From: Akkermansiaceae bacterium
GTDB taxonomy: Bacteria > Verrucomicrobiota > Verrucomicrobiia > Verrucomicrobiales > Akkermansiaceae
Assembly: GCA_021733795.1 (NCBI GenBank)
Contig: JAIPKB010000025.1
Location: 1 to 39,183, forward strand
DNA: 39,183 nt
Direction of reading: 5' to 3'
In this document: positions 21,437 to 30,082 of the stretch, one piece after another
How positions within the stretch are numbered: the first letter of the stretch is position 1
Layout: the number at the start of each line of letters is the position of its first letter
Made by a program: the position numbers and the translations under genes
The notes under the pieces: generated by a model
The model's input: the letters and a program-made list of their open reading frames with translations, nothing else
Databases searched by the model: none
Told to the model about the DNA's origin: nothing

Positions 21437-22540
21437 GTGGCGCAGCAAAACGACGTTCGCGAGATCCTTCAATACATCCCCCAGTTCCGGGGACGGGTTT
21501 TTCTTGTCCTCATCGAGGCCGGCTTGCTGCCCGAACCGGCCATCGCCGAAACCCTGCTCGACCTCGCGGTGCTCGAAAACCTCGGTGTCAAACTCGTCCT
21601 CGGCGTCCTCGGCGGCGACCTCAAGGACCTCTACGACTGGACCCTCGAATGCGAGATCATGGCCGCCCGCGTCCCCTCGCCGATCAGTTCCCCCACCTCC
21701 GTTAGAGAAACCCTCGAGATCCTCGCCCGTGGCCAGTCGGCCGTCATCGACGCCTCCGCCACCGGCCCGCTCGATCCCCCGGTGGTCGATTTCGCGCTGG
21801 GCATTGGCGTGAGCAAAATCATCGCCCTGCTCGAAGAGGACATCCTCATCCACGGCCGCCCCGCTCCCGCCGTCCGCGCCACCGAGGCCGTGGCCCTGGC
21901 CGATCACACGACCGCCAGTGGAGCCGGACTGCTGCGGGCCGCCGCCGCCGCCTGCCAACGCGGCATCCCCCGCGCCCATGTCCTCAATGGTCGCCGCCAA
22001 GGCGTGCTGGTCGACGAGTTGTTCTCCAACGAGGGCGTGGGCACCATGGTCCATGCCGACAGCTACCGCGTGATCCGCCAACTGCGCGAGGAGGACATCC
22101 CCGAGTTGCTGGGAATGATCGGCCGCTCGGTGCGCCGCACCAAACTGGTGGCCCGCACCTACGAAGACATCCAGTCGCGGCTCGACGACTTCCGGGTGAT
22201 GACCATCGATGGCAACGTGGTCGGCTGCGTGGCCCTCCACCAATACCCGGCGGAGGCCTGTGCCGAAGTGGCCTGCCTCCACGTGAAACAACCGCACGAA
22301 GGCCGCGGCTACGGCGTGGATCTCGTCCTCCATGCCGAGGAAATGGCCCGCACCCTCGGCATTCCGCGGGTTTTTTCCCTCACCAACCGGGCGGCGGATT
22401 TCTTCCGCCACCAACTCGGCTACAGCCCCGCCAACGTGGACGTCCTGCCAGCTGTTAGAAAACAACAATACGAAGCCAGCGGTCGCGACTCGCTGGTGTT
22501 CGCCAAGATCCTCGCTCCCGCTCCCCCCTCCGTGCCATGA
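21437..22540 (+). CDS. ArgA-like N-acetylglutamate synthase family protein
   Basis: A 367-aa two-domain protein resembling bacterial N-acetylglutamate synthase, which starts arginine synthesis by acetylating glutamate with acetyl-CoA. Residues about 1-200 form a reduced amino-acid-kinase-like domain lacking clear ATP motifs and ending in IPRAHVLNGRRQGVLVDELF, very like ArgA/ArgB. Residues about 210-360 form a GNAT domain with the acetyl-CoA loop HEGRGYG and AEEMARTLGI. The GTG at 21437 is the only well-placed start. The stop overlaps the next ATG by 4 nt, so the DUF2141 gene is probably co-translated. It stands away from other arginine genes; substrate is inferred from family. Confidence 0.8.
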   Translation: MAQQNDVREILQYIPQFRGRVFLVLIEAGLLPEPAIAETLLDLAVLENLGVKLVLGVLGGDLKDLYDWTLECEIMAARVPSPISSPTSVRETLEILARGQSAVIDASATGPLDPPVVDFALGIGVSKIIALLEEDILIHGRPAPAVRATEAVALADHTTASGAGLLRAAAAACQRGIPRAHVLNGRRQGVLVDELFSNEGVGTMVHADSYRVIRQLREEDIPELLGMIGRSVRRTKLVARTYEDIQSRLDDFRVMTIDGNVVGCVALHQYPAEACAEVACLHVKQPHEGRGYGVDLVLHAEEMARTLGIPRVFSLTNRAADFFRHQLGYSPANVDVLPAVRKQQYEASGRDSLVFAKILAPAPPSVP

Positions 22541-22968
22541 ACCGCCGCCTTTCACTCGCCCTCGCCCTTCTCGCCCTGGCCCCGGTCGCCGCTCCGGCAC
22601 TCGATGTCACGGTCACCGTCACCGGCATCCGCAATGCCAAGGGCAAGATCGCCGCCCTCGCGTTTTCCAACAAAACCGGATTCCCCGATCAACCGGACAA
22701 GGCGCTCGCCCGGGCGGTGGTGGACGCCCGCAAGGGCACCGTCTCCCTGACCCTCAAGAACCTGCCGCCCGGCAAACTCGCCATCACCGTGCTCCACGAC
22801 GAAGACGGCAATGGCAAACTGAACCGCAATTTGTTCCACCTGCCACTGGAAGGTGCCGGCATGTCCGGCAAACCGGAGGGCAAGCTGCCGCCCACGTTTG
22901 CCGATGCCGTCGAGCAATTCGATCACTCCCGCAAGCTCTCGATCCCGCTGAGATATTGGTCAAAATGA
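22537..22968 (+). CDS. DUF2141 family secreted protein
   Basis: A 143-aa exported protein of the DUF2141 family. The signal peptide covers about residues 1-22 (LALALLALAPVAAPA). The mature part shows the family pattern of a small beta-sandwich: VTVTVTGIRNAKGKI, then LPPGKLAITVLHDEDGNGKLNRN, with GNGKLNRN a conserved turn. It overlaps the acetyltransferase gene by 4 nt (ATGA). The function of the family is not known. It lies just before the GH95 gene with a 48-nt gap and may share its transcript. Confidence 0.85.
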   Translation: MNRRLSLALALLALAPVAAPALDVTVTVTGIRNAKGKIAALAFSNKTGFPDQPDKALARAVVDARKGTVSLTLKNLPPGKLAITVLHDEDGNGKLNRNLFHLPLEGAGMSGKPEGKLPPTFADAVEQFDHSRKLSIPLRYWSK

Positions 22969-23016
22969 CCACCCATCGGCGATCGAACCGCCGCCATCCC
23001 CACGTTGTATCCCGCG

Positions 23017-25343
23017 ATGATCCGCCATTCAGCCCTCCTCGCGCTCGCGCTCACCGCCCATCTCGCCGCCGCCCCCGCCACTCCGCCCGGCGAGTGGATC
23101 CTCTGGTATGACCAAGCGGCCACCGCTTGGGACCAGGCACTGCCCGTGGGCAACGGCCGCCTCGGCGCAATGGTCTTCGGCGGCACGACCACCGAAAAAA
23201 TCCAATTCAACGAACACACGATCTGGACCGGCAAACCCCACAACTACGCCCATCCGGGTGCGGTGAAAGTCCTGCCAGAACTCCGTGAACTGCTCTGGGC
23301 CGGGAAACAGCGCGAGGCGGAGAACCTCGCCACCAAGGAGTTCATGAGCCAGCCTCTCCGCCAGCGAGCCTATCAACCCTGTGGCGACCTGCTCATCGAA
23401 ACTGAAACCTCCACCGGGCCGGCCACCGACCACAGTCGCTGGCTGGACCTCGACTCCGGCCTCGCCATCACCGAGTGGACGGTTGGTGAGATCACCCACC
23501 GCCGGGAGACCTTCGCCTCCCATCCCGCCAATATTATCGTCTCCCGGCTTTCCGCCAACCGCCCCGGCTCCGCCACCGCCACCATCCGGCTCACCAGCCC
23601 GCACAAGGACCACGCGCTCACCACCGCCGGTGGCAACACCCTGGTTCTAACCGGCAAGGTCCAGGCCGACGGCGTCGCTTTCGAGGCCCGTGCCCTGGTG
23701 AGCCCCGCCGGCGGCACCATCGTCGCCGAAAACAACTCGATCACCATCAGGAACGCCGACTCCATCGAAATCCGCCTCACCGTCGCCACCAACGTGGCCA
23801 ACTGGCGCAGCCTCACCGCCGACCCCGCCAAGCAAGCCCGCGAGACCCTCGCCCGGACCATCTCCAGCGACTACGCCACACTGCTCAAAAGCCACCTCGC
23901 CGATCACCAGTCCCTGTTTCGCAATGTTTCGCTCGACCTCGGCCACACTCCGGCGGCCGAGCTTCCCACCAACCGCCGGATCGAAGGTTTCCGTGATGGT
24001 GACGACCCGCAACTCGCCGCACTGCTCTTCCAATACGGCCGCTACCTGCTGATCGGCTCATCGCGCGAGGGCGGCCAGCCCGCCAACCTCCAGGGGATTT
24101 GGAACGCCTCATTGAGACCGCCCTGGGACTCCAAATACACCTGTAACATCAACACCCAGATGAACTACTGGCCGGCCGAGTCCACCCACCTCGCTCCCTG
24201 TCACCAGGCGTTGTTCCAGGCCCTAACCGAACTCCGCGAGTCCGGCACCATCACCGCCCGCGAGCACTACGGAGCCCGCGGCTGGGTGCTCCACCACAAC
24301 TTCGACCTCTGGCGCGGCACCGCCCCCATCAACGCTTCCAACCACGGCATCTGGCCCACCGGCGGGCCTGGCTGAGCCTCCACCTCTGGGAGCATTTCCT
24401 CTACTCCGGCGATCAGGCCTTCCTCCGCCAGGCATGGCCGGTGCTGCGGGATTCCGCCCTGTTTTTCACCGACTACCTCTCCCCGGATCCGGTCACCAAA
24501 CGGCTCGTTTCCGGCCCCTCCAACAGCCCGGAACAAGGCGGCCTGGTGATGGGCCCCACCATGGACCACCAGATCATCCGCGACCTGTTCAAAGCCTGCT
24601 CCCAGGCCGCCCGCATCCTCGGCACCGACGCCGCCTTCGCCGCCGAACTCGACCGGCTCCGCACGCTCATCGCGCCTAACAAGATTGGCCAACACGGCCA
24701 GCTTCAGGAGTGGCTGGTGGACAAGGACGATCCCAACAACAAACACCGCCACGTTTCCCACCTGTGGGGAGTGTTTCCCGGCGCCGACATCACCTGGCGC
24801 CAGCCCGACCTGTTCCAAGCCGCCCGCCAGTCGCTCATCCACCGCGGCGACGCCGCCACCGGCTGGTCGATGGGCTGGAAAACCAACCTCTGGGCCCGCT
24901 TCCTCGATGGCGACCACGCGCATCTCATCCTCAGCAACCTGCTCCAACCGATCGGCCGTGCCAAAGGCCAGGGCGGACTCTATCCGAACTTGTTCGACGC
25001 CCACCCGCCCTTCCAGATCGATGGCAACTTCGGTGCCACCTCCGGCATCGCCGAGATGCTGTTGCAGTCGCATGTGCCCGTGACCGGCGACTCCCCCACC
25101 CCGCGGTTTGTGATCCATCTACTGCCGGCCCTGCCCAAGGCCTGGCCCACCGGCTCGGTCACCGGCCTGCGCGCCCGCAGCGGCCTGACCGTCGCCATCC
25201 AATGGCAGGAGGGCAAACTCATCAAGGCCACCCTCACCCCCGCCACCGACGGCCCGATCACCGTCCGCCTCGGCGACCAAACCACCACCCTAACCGGCCT
25301 CGCCGGAGAGCGGGTGGTCTGGGATGGCACGGAAAACAAGTGA
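23017..25343 (+). pseudogene. GH95 alpha-L-fucosidase with one frameshift
   Basis: A family 95 glycoside hydrolase, which removes alpha-1,2-linked L-fucose by inversion. The ATG at 23017 gives a signal peptide, so the enzyme would act in the periplasm or outside. The first frame runs from WYDQAATAWDQALPVGNGRLGAM to a stop at 24375; the next frame resumes at [15 protein letters not shown] (24369) and reaches 25343. One missing G in the GGCGGG stretch at 24361-24366 explains the break. All family catalytic residues are present: Asn377 and Asn379 in NINTQMNYW, the Glu of SPEQG (codon at 24531) and the Asp of QIDGNFG (24520s frame, codon at 25020). It is either an inactivated gene or a sequencing error in a G run. 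Confidence 0.85.
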
Positions 25344-25371
25344 CCCGCCCGGCAGCACGTCGGCACGGAGC

Positions 25372-25468
25372 GCGTTCATTCTGAACGCTGAGTCAAGCGG
25401 ACATCCTGTCCGCCAAGTCGTGGCTGGCGCGGCTCGCGCCAGGCCGTCTCCGGGGCGGCTCGCCCCGG
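25372..25468. repeat. Array of four short hairpins
   Basis: Perfect stems of 7 bp occur at 25372-25388 (GCGTTCA/TGAACGC), 25397-25413 (GCGGACA/TGTCCGC), 25424-25442 (CTGGCGC/GCGCCAG) and 25450-25468 (CCGGGGC/GCCCCGG). Loops are TTC, TCC, GGCTC and GGCTC. The third hairpin belongs to a 32-nt repeat shared with 21214-21245. Confidence 0.8.
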
Positions 25469-25474
25469 ACCGCC

Positions 25475-25669
25475 CAATACTGGCCACTTAAGCCATGGCC
25501 ACCTTGTCTGGCAACTTGCAGTAAGATGACCGCTGAAACGCTGAGAACCGCAGATTACGCTGATCTTTTTAGGATTTGCAGCGGCTTTCAGCGGTTCTCA
25601 GCGTTTCCGCGGTTTGCCTGTCCCGAACCACCTGAAACTTTGGTATCATTGCTTAAGTGGCCAGTATTG
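25475..25669. mobile_element. 195-bp MITE-like element
   Basis: Terminal inverted repeats of 19 bp are perfect: CAATACTGGCCACTTAAGC at 25475-25493 and its reverse complement at 25651-25669. An 11-bp direct repeat abuts both ends (25464-25474 CCCGGACCGCC, 25670-25680 CCCGGACAGCC; 10 of 11 identical), as expected for a target duplication. The interior has no gene and holds a long CGCTGA inverted repeat. A 10-12 bp duplication is typical of IS4-family elements, so the driver may be of that kind. Confidence 0.8.
25529..25613. repeat. CGCTGA-phrase inverted repeat inside the MITE
   Basis: The left arm (from 25529) and the reverse complement of the right arm (ending about 25613) both read ACCGCxGAAACGCTGAGAACC, nearly identical over 23 nt and weaker beyond. 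The arms are built from degenerate CGCTGA units. Confidence 0.8.
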
Positions 25670-25710
25670 CCCGGACAGCCTGTTCGACATTCCTCCACCA
25701 CCACCCTCGC

Positions 25711-25750
25711 CCGACAGAATGTCGGTCCCACATAGCCGACAGCATGTCGG
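25711..25750. repeat. Twin CCGACA/TGTCGG hairpins
   Basis: CCGACA-GAA-TGTCGG (25711-25725) and CCGACA-GCA-TGTCGG (25736-25750), 25 nt apart, both perfect 6-bp stems with 3-nt loops. Confidence 0.7.
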
Positions 25751-26288
25751 TGCTCCTCCCCCAAAAACCATCCCCAACTATCCAATCTATCCCCTCTATC
25801 CACTTGACACCGCCGGGGATTTCATCGACTCTCCACACATGCGCAAGGAATCGGCATCTCGTTCCCCATCCAGCCCCGGTCCGTCTGGACCCGCTTCGGC
25901 GCATCACCGAGCCACCGCCGCCCCGGCCCCCTCCCACGGCGAACTCCTCCACCAGCTTCTCCTCGCGCTCCTCCGGATGTTTTCCGTCCATCCCGCCCCA
26001 CGCCTACGATCCCACCCATCCCCATTGCCGCACCGCAGCCGTCCCCGGCCAGCTGCCACTCTCATCCACGCCTACGCCGACCTCGGGCTTTCCCTACTCC
26101 TTCCAACATCCTCCCCGGCCGCCACCCGCGCTGCCACGACTACGACTCCTCCCCCAACATCCACCGCTCCACTCCCGCATCTGCGCCTCCGCCGCCGCCC
26201 GGCAACCCGCCGCCGCCACCCAATCCGAAACCGACGACCCACCCGCACCCCAGGCACCACCTTAACCCACAACCGGGTCTCTTGTTGG

Positions 26289-27011
26289 CCATCCAGGGAT
26301 CCGATAGGGGAAAGGGGTGGGGTGAACCTGTATGGGTTCGTGGGGAATAGTGGGGTTGATCGGTGGGATCATTTGGGTCACTACACCACAAAGCCAACAC
26401 CCAATCCAACTGTCCATTCAGTGGCACACGAGGCGGGCAAAGCCGCGCTCATTGGGGCTGAGAAAGACTTGTTGGTTGGGAGAGATGCCAAGGAGTCTGT
26501 TGGATTGATCCCTACAGAATATGGAGGTCGTATTTGCAGACGGTGCATTTCGGATGGGGACTCAAGCGTGTATTCATACTACGCGACAACGGAACCTGGA
26601 ACTCCTCGAAGAAGTGCCGGCCCGGATGCTAGTGGTGAGTGGATTCCGACGAAGAAGTCGGAATGTTCAGGACCTGATGTCGCCGTTGGTTTATGGCACA
26701 CGCATCCATCGGAACTTACCCATTACCAAAAGGGAAAAGTAGAATTCTGGTATTGGAGTCCATCGAATTCCTTTACAAAAAGGGACTTTGATACTGTTGA
26801 TGGATTACGAAAACAAATTGACGGGAAATGGAAAGTTGTCTTCCACAGCATGAACAATCCGAAACATCTTCCAGTCTTTGTCACTTATCGCACCAAAGAG
26901 AAGCAAGTTGACGAAAACGAACCAAACGATGGAATCAAGACTGATCTATATTTACACATGCCAGATAGACCGCAAGATGTCTATGATGGGATAATTATAT
27001 ATCCGCAATGA
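26289..27011 (+). CDS. Orphan RHS tip with DUF4329-like toxin domain
   Basis: The C-terminal end of an RHS-repeat polymorphic toxin, with no RHS repeats upstream. It opens with the core motif SRDPIGERGGVNLYGFVGN and WDHLG, after which a variable AT-rich domain follows to residue IIIYPQ. The tip shows EYGG, then LWHTHP, then FTKRDFD, matching DUF4329 and, more broadly, the JAMM-like metal site Glu...HxHP...[ST]xxD, so a metal-dependent hydrolase or peptidase activity is plausible. The frame stays open to 25614 but that part is low complexity, so the true start is unclear and the gene may be silent until recombined onto a full RHS gene. The next gene is a candidate immunity gene. Confidence 0.75.
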   Translation, partial: PSRDPIGERGGVNLYGFVGNSGVDRWDHLGHYTTKPTPNPTVHSVAHEAGKAALIGAEKDLLVGRDAKESVGLIPTEYGGRICRRCISDGDSSVYSYYATTEPGTPRRSAGPDASGEWIPTKKSECSGPDVAVGLWHTHPSELTHYQKGKVEFWYWSPSNSFTKRDFDTVDGLRKQIDGKWKVVFHSMNNPKHLPVFVTYRTKEKQVDENEPNDGIKTDLYLHMPDRPQDVYDGIIIYPQ

Positions 27012-27124
27012 AACAACCGGGCTCAAAATAGGCCGACAGCATCACATGAAGCAATCATCTGAAGTCTAGGCATTAAATGAAGCATTTAGAACAAACGAAA
27101 CCTTGTCATGACCTGTTTTGCATC

Positions 27125-27877
27125 ATGAAAATAACTACGATTCTTGCAACTTTGTCAACATTTTCACTCGCAACGCTCGCCCAAGATATTAGCGAGCCCA
27201 TTGACGCGACGGAAATGTTGGGTGCTAATTCAGAACAATCAAACGGGCGCTTGGCCGACCAGTCGGAAAAGATTGGTGCAATGGCGAAATACGATTTGCT
27301 TGTAGTCTTAGCCGGCGAGTTTCCCGGCAGGTCGGAGATTTTTGGATTCAGGAGATTGGACGAATCGGAATCCGGGACATCTCGCCTGAAGGCCGGATTG
27401 CCTTCGGCTTCTAGGACGATTATATACATTCCGCATGATCCTGCAAGATCACGTGAGAAGAAAGTGATTCGATTCGAGGGCCATATCCCAACCGACCTTG
27501 CAACCAAATTTGGGAAACTCGCTTGGAAATTGGTTTCAAAGCAATCTGCGGGAATTCAATCCGCCAACTTTCACAAAAAAACTCCTGGACATGGTCCATT
27601 TACTGATTGTTATGTGTTCTCCCGCAATGATTGGCCTGGTAGTTCAGGAGGGACGAATCACTTGATCGGAGGGCATATCTTAAGACCGGTTCAGGGAACG
27701 AGATCTTACCATTTTTTCGAAATTGCTGTGGAGATTCGTAATAAGCTACGTGAAGTGACAGACGCGACCTATAATTGGCGTGGAAACCTTGATATGGCAA
27801 ACCAGTCTTACGATCTCCCAAAGGATATAGTTTTCCGATTGCATGATGAGGAACATGAAAAGGGCACAGACAAATGA
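27125..27877 (+). CDS. Putative immunity protein for the DUF4329-like tip (secreted)
   Basis: A 250-aa protein I do not recognise. The ATG at 27125 (MKITTILATLSTFSLATLAQ) gives a clean signal peptide; an ATG at 27077 adds 16 residues in front and is less likely. The mature protein is mixed charge, with KVIRFEGHIPTDLATKFGKLAW and a C-terminal stretch of strands and turns. It lies 113 nt after the RHS tip, has the same low GC, and its stop codon is followed by the same AAGTGTTAAAG sequence as the gene paired with the second tip. Immunity function is inferred only from this position. Export would place it in the periplasm. Confidence 0.5.
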   Translation: MKITTILATLSTFSLATLAQDISEPIDATEMLGANSEQSNGRLADQSEKIGAMAKYDLLVVLAGEFPGRSEIFGFRRLDESESGTSRLKAGLPSASRTIIYIPHDPARSREKKVIRFEGHIPTDLATKFGKLAWKLVSKQSAGIQSANFHKKTPGHGPFTDCYVFSRNDWPGSSGGTNHLIGGHILRPVQGTRSYHFFEIAVEIRNKLREVTDATYNWRGNLDMANQSYDLPKDIVFRLHDEEHEKGTDK

Positions 27878-27894
27878 AGTGTTAAAGCGTGCAT

Positions 27895-27954
27895 GGCCGA
27901 ATTGTTGTCGAATCGTTTTCCATAATTATCATCGTAGGTGTTAGGGCGATATTT
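27895..27954 (+). repeat. 60-nt repeat, copy A
   Basis: Matches copy B (28563-28622) at 53 of 60 positions. The minus strand of both copies can be read as KYRPxxYDDNYxKRxDxNSA. It starts 18 nt after the stop of the putative immunity gene. Confidence 0.8.
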
Positions 27955-28293
27955 CCACGCTTTCATCGTAAGGGATCAATCCGTGGCTGGGGTCCTTCAA
28001 TGTTTAAATTTCGGGTCGGCACGACAAGGTTTCTCACAAGTTATCAAAGCCTTCGTGAATCCGTCCCTCCGGTCTGCCCCTTCCTGGACCGCCCGCCGCC
28101 CGGACTCGTCGGCTCCGCCCCTGGTTCCGCTCCTTGCTGGCGAATCCGCCTTCCGGGCGTTGTCACAAGTTGTCGTTCTCAATAGGACGCAGCCATCAGT
28201 GTTCCACAGCCCTAACCGAGGCGGAAAAACCCCTGTCAGCGGCATTCTCAATAACAAAATCCGTCCGTGGAACAATCGGGGCGCGCGAATGTC

Positions 28294-28425
28294 TCACGAC
28301 GCATGAAGGAATCCCTCAAGCATCTGCACGATCAAGCGCTGCTGGTTCTTGGGCAGCTTGCTCAAATCTTCCGCAAGCTGCTGGATTTTCGAGGTCGCCT
28401 TGGGAGGCTTGATTCCAAGCACAGG
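28294..28425 (-). pseudogene. C-terminal remnant of an XRE-like regulator
   Basis: The minus strand encodes about 40 residues ending KIQQLAEDLSKLPKNQQR, then LIVQMLEGFLHAS and a stop. This resembles the helical C-terminus of many small XRE-type regulators. The helix-turn-helix part is not found upstream. Recognition is by pattern only. Confidence 0.4.
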
Positions 28426-28562
28426 GTTAGGGTCAGTCCCCGGATGGTGACATTTCTTCGCTGGCGGCTCTGTCGGCTCCGCCCATGGTTCCGCGCACCC
28501 CCGACCCACTGGCACGCGTGCTGCTTGCCTCCCAAAATCCCGCCGTCCGCCAAATTGTCAAA

Positions 28563-28622
28563 GGCCGAATTGTCATCGAGTCGTTTTTCATAATTGTCAT
28601 CGTAGGAGTAAGGGCGATATTT
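28563..28622 (+). repeat. 60-nt repeat, copy B
   Basis: Partner of copy A (53 of 60 identical). It contains AATTGTCATCG twice, about 23 nt apart. A shorter relative (CCGAATTGTCATCGA) follows the second immunity-like gene at 31655-31669. Confidence 0.8.
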
Positions 28623-28865
28623 GGCTCTGCCCATGCCGGTTTGTGCCTGCGGCAATCAGGATGCCGCCGCGAGCGCGGCTTTGTGCGTTCCACGCTTTCA
28701 TCGTACTTTGGGTCCGCTGTGGTCGTAGAATCCGGCGGATTGTTCCACAGCTACCAGGCGTCTGACGGTTTGTGACAGCCGGGTTTTGATTCGGTCTGGC
28801 CACATCCAGCCCTCACCCATTCGGGGCACGTTGCGTTCGCTTCTGTCTAAAAGCCCTACAACCTT

Positions 28866-29055
28866 TCAGGCTTTGGGTTTCTGGTTGGTGAAGACGAGGG
28901 GTTGCTGTGGTTCGTCGCGGGTGTTGTGACGCCAGTGGGGCTGCATGAGCACGGCGTTGACCTGTTTGAGATCGACGGTTTTGGTGCGGTCGCGCACGGC
29001 TTCGATGAGCGATCCGTGCCGAACGCCTGCCGATCCGCAACCGTGCCCGGACCGG
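28866..29055 (-). other. Coding-like fragment of unknown origin
   Basis: The minus strand reads about 60 residues (including HGSLIEAVRDRTKTVDLKQV and NAVLMQPHWRHNTRDEP) up to a stop, with a protein-like composition. I cannot name a family, and no good start exists upstream. It may be the tail of a lost gene. Confidence 0.25.
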
Positions 29056-29108
29056 TCATGGATGCCCGTGGACTTGACAGGAGCGACCGCCGGTGGCACT
29101 GTCCTGCT

Positions 29109-29303
29109 GTGGAAGTCAAGACGGTCAGCTTCGAGAGGTTGCAACGCGACAAGCGCAAGGCGCGGTTGCGGGATGTTCGTCGTCTGGCCCGAGGCGAGGT
29201 GACACCAGAGCAACTTCAGGACGAGAACTCGCTGGTGCCGATGAACGCCACAATCTCGATCATCGACTTGCGCGAAACCCTGGAGCGCTACTACGGCAAA
29301 TGA
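29109..29303 (+). CDS. Small protein preceding a nucleotidyltransferase-like gene
   Basis: A 64-aa protein from the GTG at 29109. It is strongly charged in the first half (KTVSFERLQRDKRKARLRDV), then RRLARGEVTPEQLQDENS, and ends with DLRETLERYYGK. The frame is open further upstream, but those residues look like noise read against the minus-strand fragment. Its position 32 nt before the nucleotidyltransferase-like gene resembles an antitoxin or small regulator ahead of its partner. I cannot assign a family, and the start is uncertain. Confidence 0.5.
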   Translation: MEVKTVSFERLQRDKRKARLRDVRRLARGEVTPEQLQDENSLVPMNATISIIDLRETLERYYGK

Positions 29304-29335
29304 ACCCCGGACCGCCATCGGGGAACCTCTAGGAA

Positions 29336-30082
29336 GTGGCCGACTTCGCGGGGATCCTGATGCCGTCCGACGGGAGTGAACCCCCGGTGGTGGTGGGAGG
29401 TCATGCCGTCAGCTTGTGGTGTCTCTATTTCCTTTCCAAGGGCACTTCGGAACTGGCGCGTTTCCTGCCGTTTACGAGCAAGGATCTTGATTTGGTGGGA
29501 ACAGTGGACCTCTTGGAACGACTGCACCGGGAACTGAAGGGAAACCTGCTGCTGTCACCGCCAAGAAGTCCGGTTCTTGGCCGACTGGAGACACTGCGGG
29601 GGGATGGCGGCACGCTGCGTATCGAGGTTTTGCACACGGTCAACGGACTCAATCCGAAGGAACTTCACCGTGCTGTGGTACTGCGGGCGGGCGAGATTGC
29701 CGGCAGAGTCCTGCTTCCCCATCTGGTACTGAAAGCCAATATCGAGAACACGGTCTCCATTGAGCAGGATGGCAGGAACGACGTGAAACATGTCTCGATG
29801 ATGATCGTGTGTCTGCGCCGTTTTCTCGCCGGGTTGATCGAGCAGGTTGCCGATATGGAGATGAACGCGCGCACGGTTGTCAACCTGCTGGGAGAAGTCT
29901 GGGAGGTGGTAAATTCTCCCCGTGCGGTGAAAGCATCAGACCTTTGGGGATTCGACTTCTCCGCCGTGTGGCCAGTTGATGATTTGAAATGTTGCGCCGA
30001 CGGAAAGATCACCCGATGGGTGGAGCACCGACTCTCCCACCGCGAACCCAACCCACCTCGACAACCGCCGACCAACCCCTGA
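29336..30082 (+). CDS. Nucleotidyltransferase-like protein
   Basis: A 248-aa protein with features of the AbiEii/MNT-type nucleotidyltransferase fold: VVVGGHAVSLW near residues 19-29 supplies the GG motif, and FTSKDLDLVGT around residue 50 supplies DxD. LKANIENTVSIEQDGRNDVKH and MMIVCLRRFL in the C-terminal half also fit that group. Enzymes of this class act as toxins or resistance factors by transferring nucleotides or related groups. It starts at a GTG whose upstream AGGA is too close to be a normal ribosome binding site, so an internal start is possible. The small gene upstream is the likely partner. Its substrate is unknown. Confidence 0.6.
   Translation: MADFAGILMPSDGSEPPVVVGGHAVSLWCLYFLSKGTSELARFLPFTSKDLDLVGTVDLLERLHRELKGNLLLSPPRSPVLGRLETLRGDGGTLRIEVLHTVNGLNPKELHRAVVLRAGEIAGRVLLPHLVLKANIENTVSIEQDGRNDVKHVSMMIVCLRRFLAGLIEQVADMEMNARTVVNLLGEVWEVVNSPRAVKASDLWGFDFSAVWPVDDLKCCADGKITRWVEHRLSHREPNPPRQPPTNP

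Larger units (their letters stand above)
25344..26288. other. Gene-poor mosaic: hairpin array, MITE-like element, C-rich tract
   Basis: No convincing gene is present in these 945 nt. It contains four consecutive hairpins (25372-25468), a 195-bp MITE-like element (25475-25669), a twin CCGACA hairpin pair (25711-25750) and a strongly C-rich tract to about 26280. An open frame runs from 25614 into the RHS tip, but its translation is proline-rich low complexity. Confidence 0.6.
27878..29108. other. Gene-poor region with repeats and remnants
   Basis: No intact gene is supported. It holds a pair of 60-nt repeats (27895-27954 and 28563-28622), a regulator C-terminal remnant on the minus strand, two blocks sharing GTCGGCTCCGCCC, and a coding-like minus-strand fragment near 28866-29055. 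Confidence 0.55.

Noticed and set aside
25614..26288. Upstream part of the RHS-tip frame as a real protein domain
   Set aside because: It is low-complexity Pro/Ser/Arg translated from a C-rich tract, with no RHS repeats or YD motifs.
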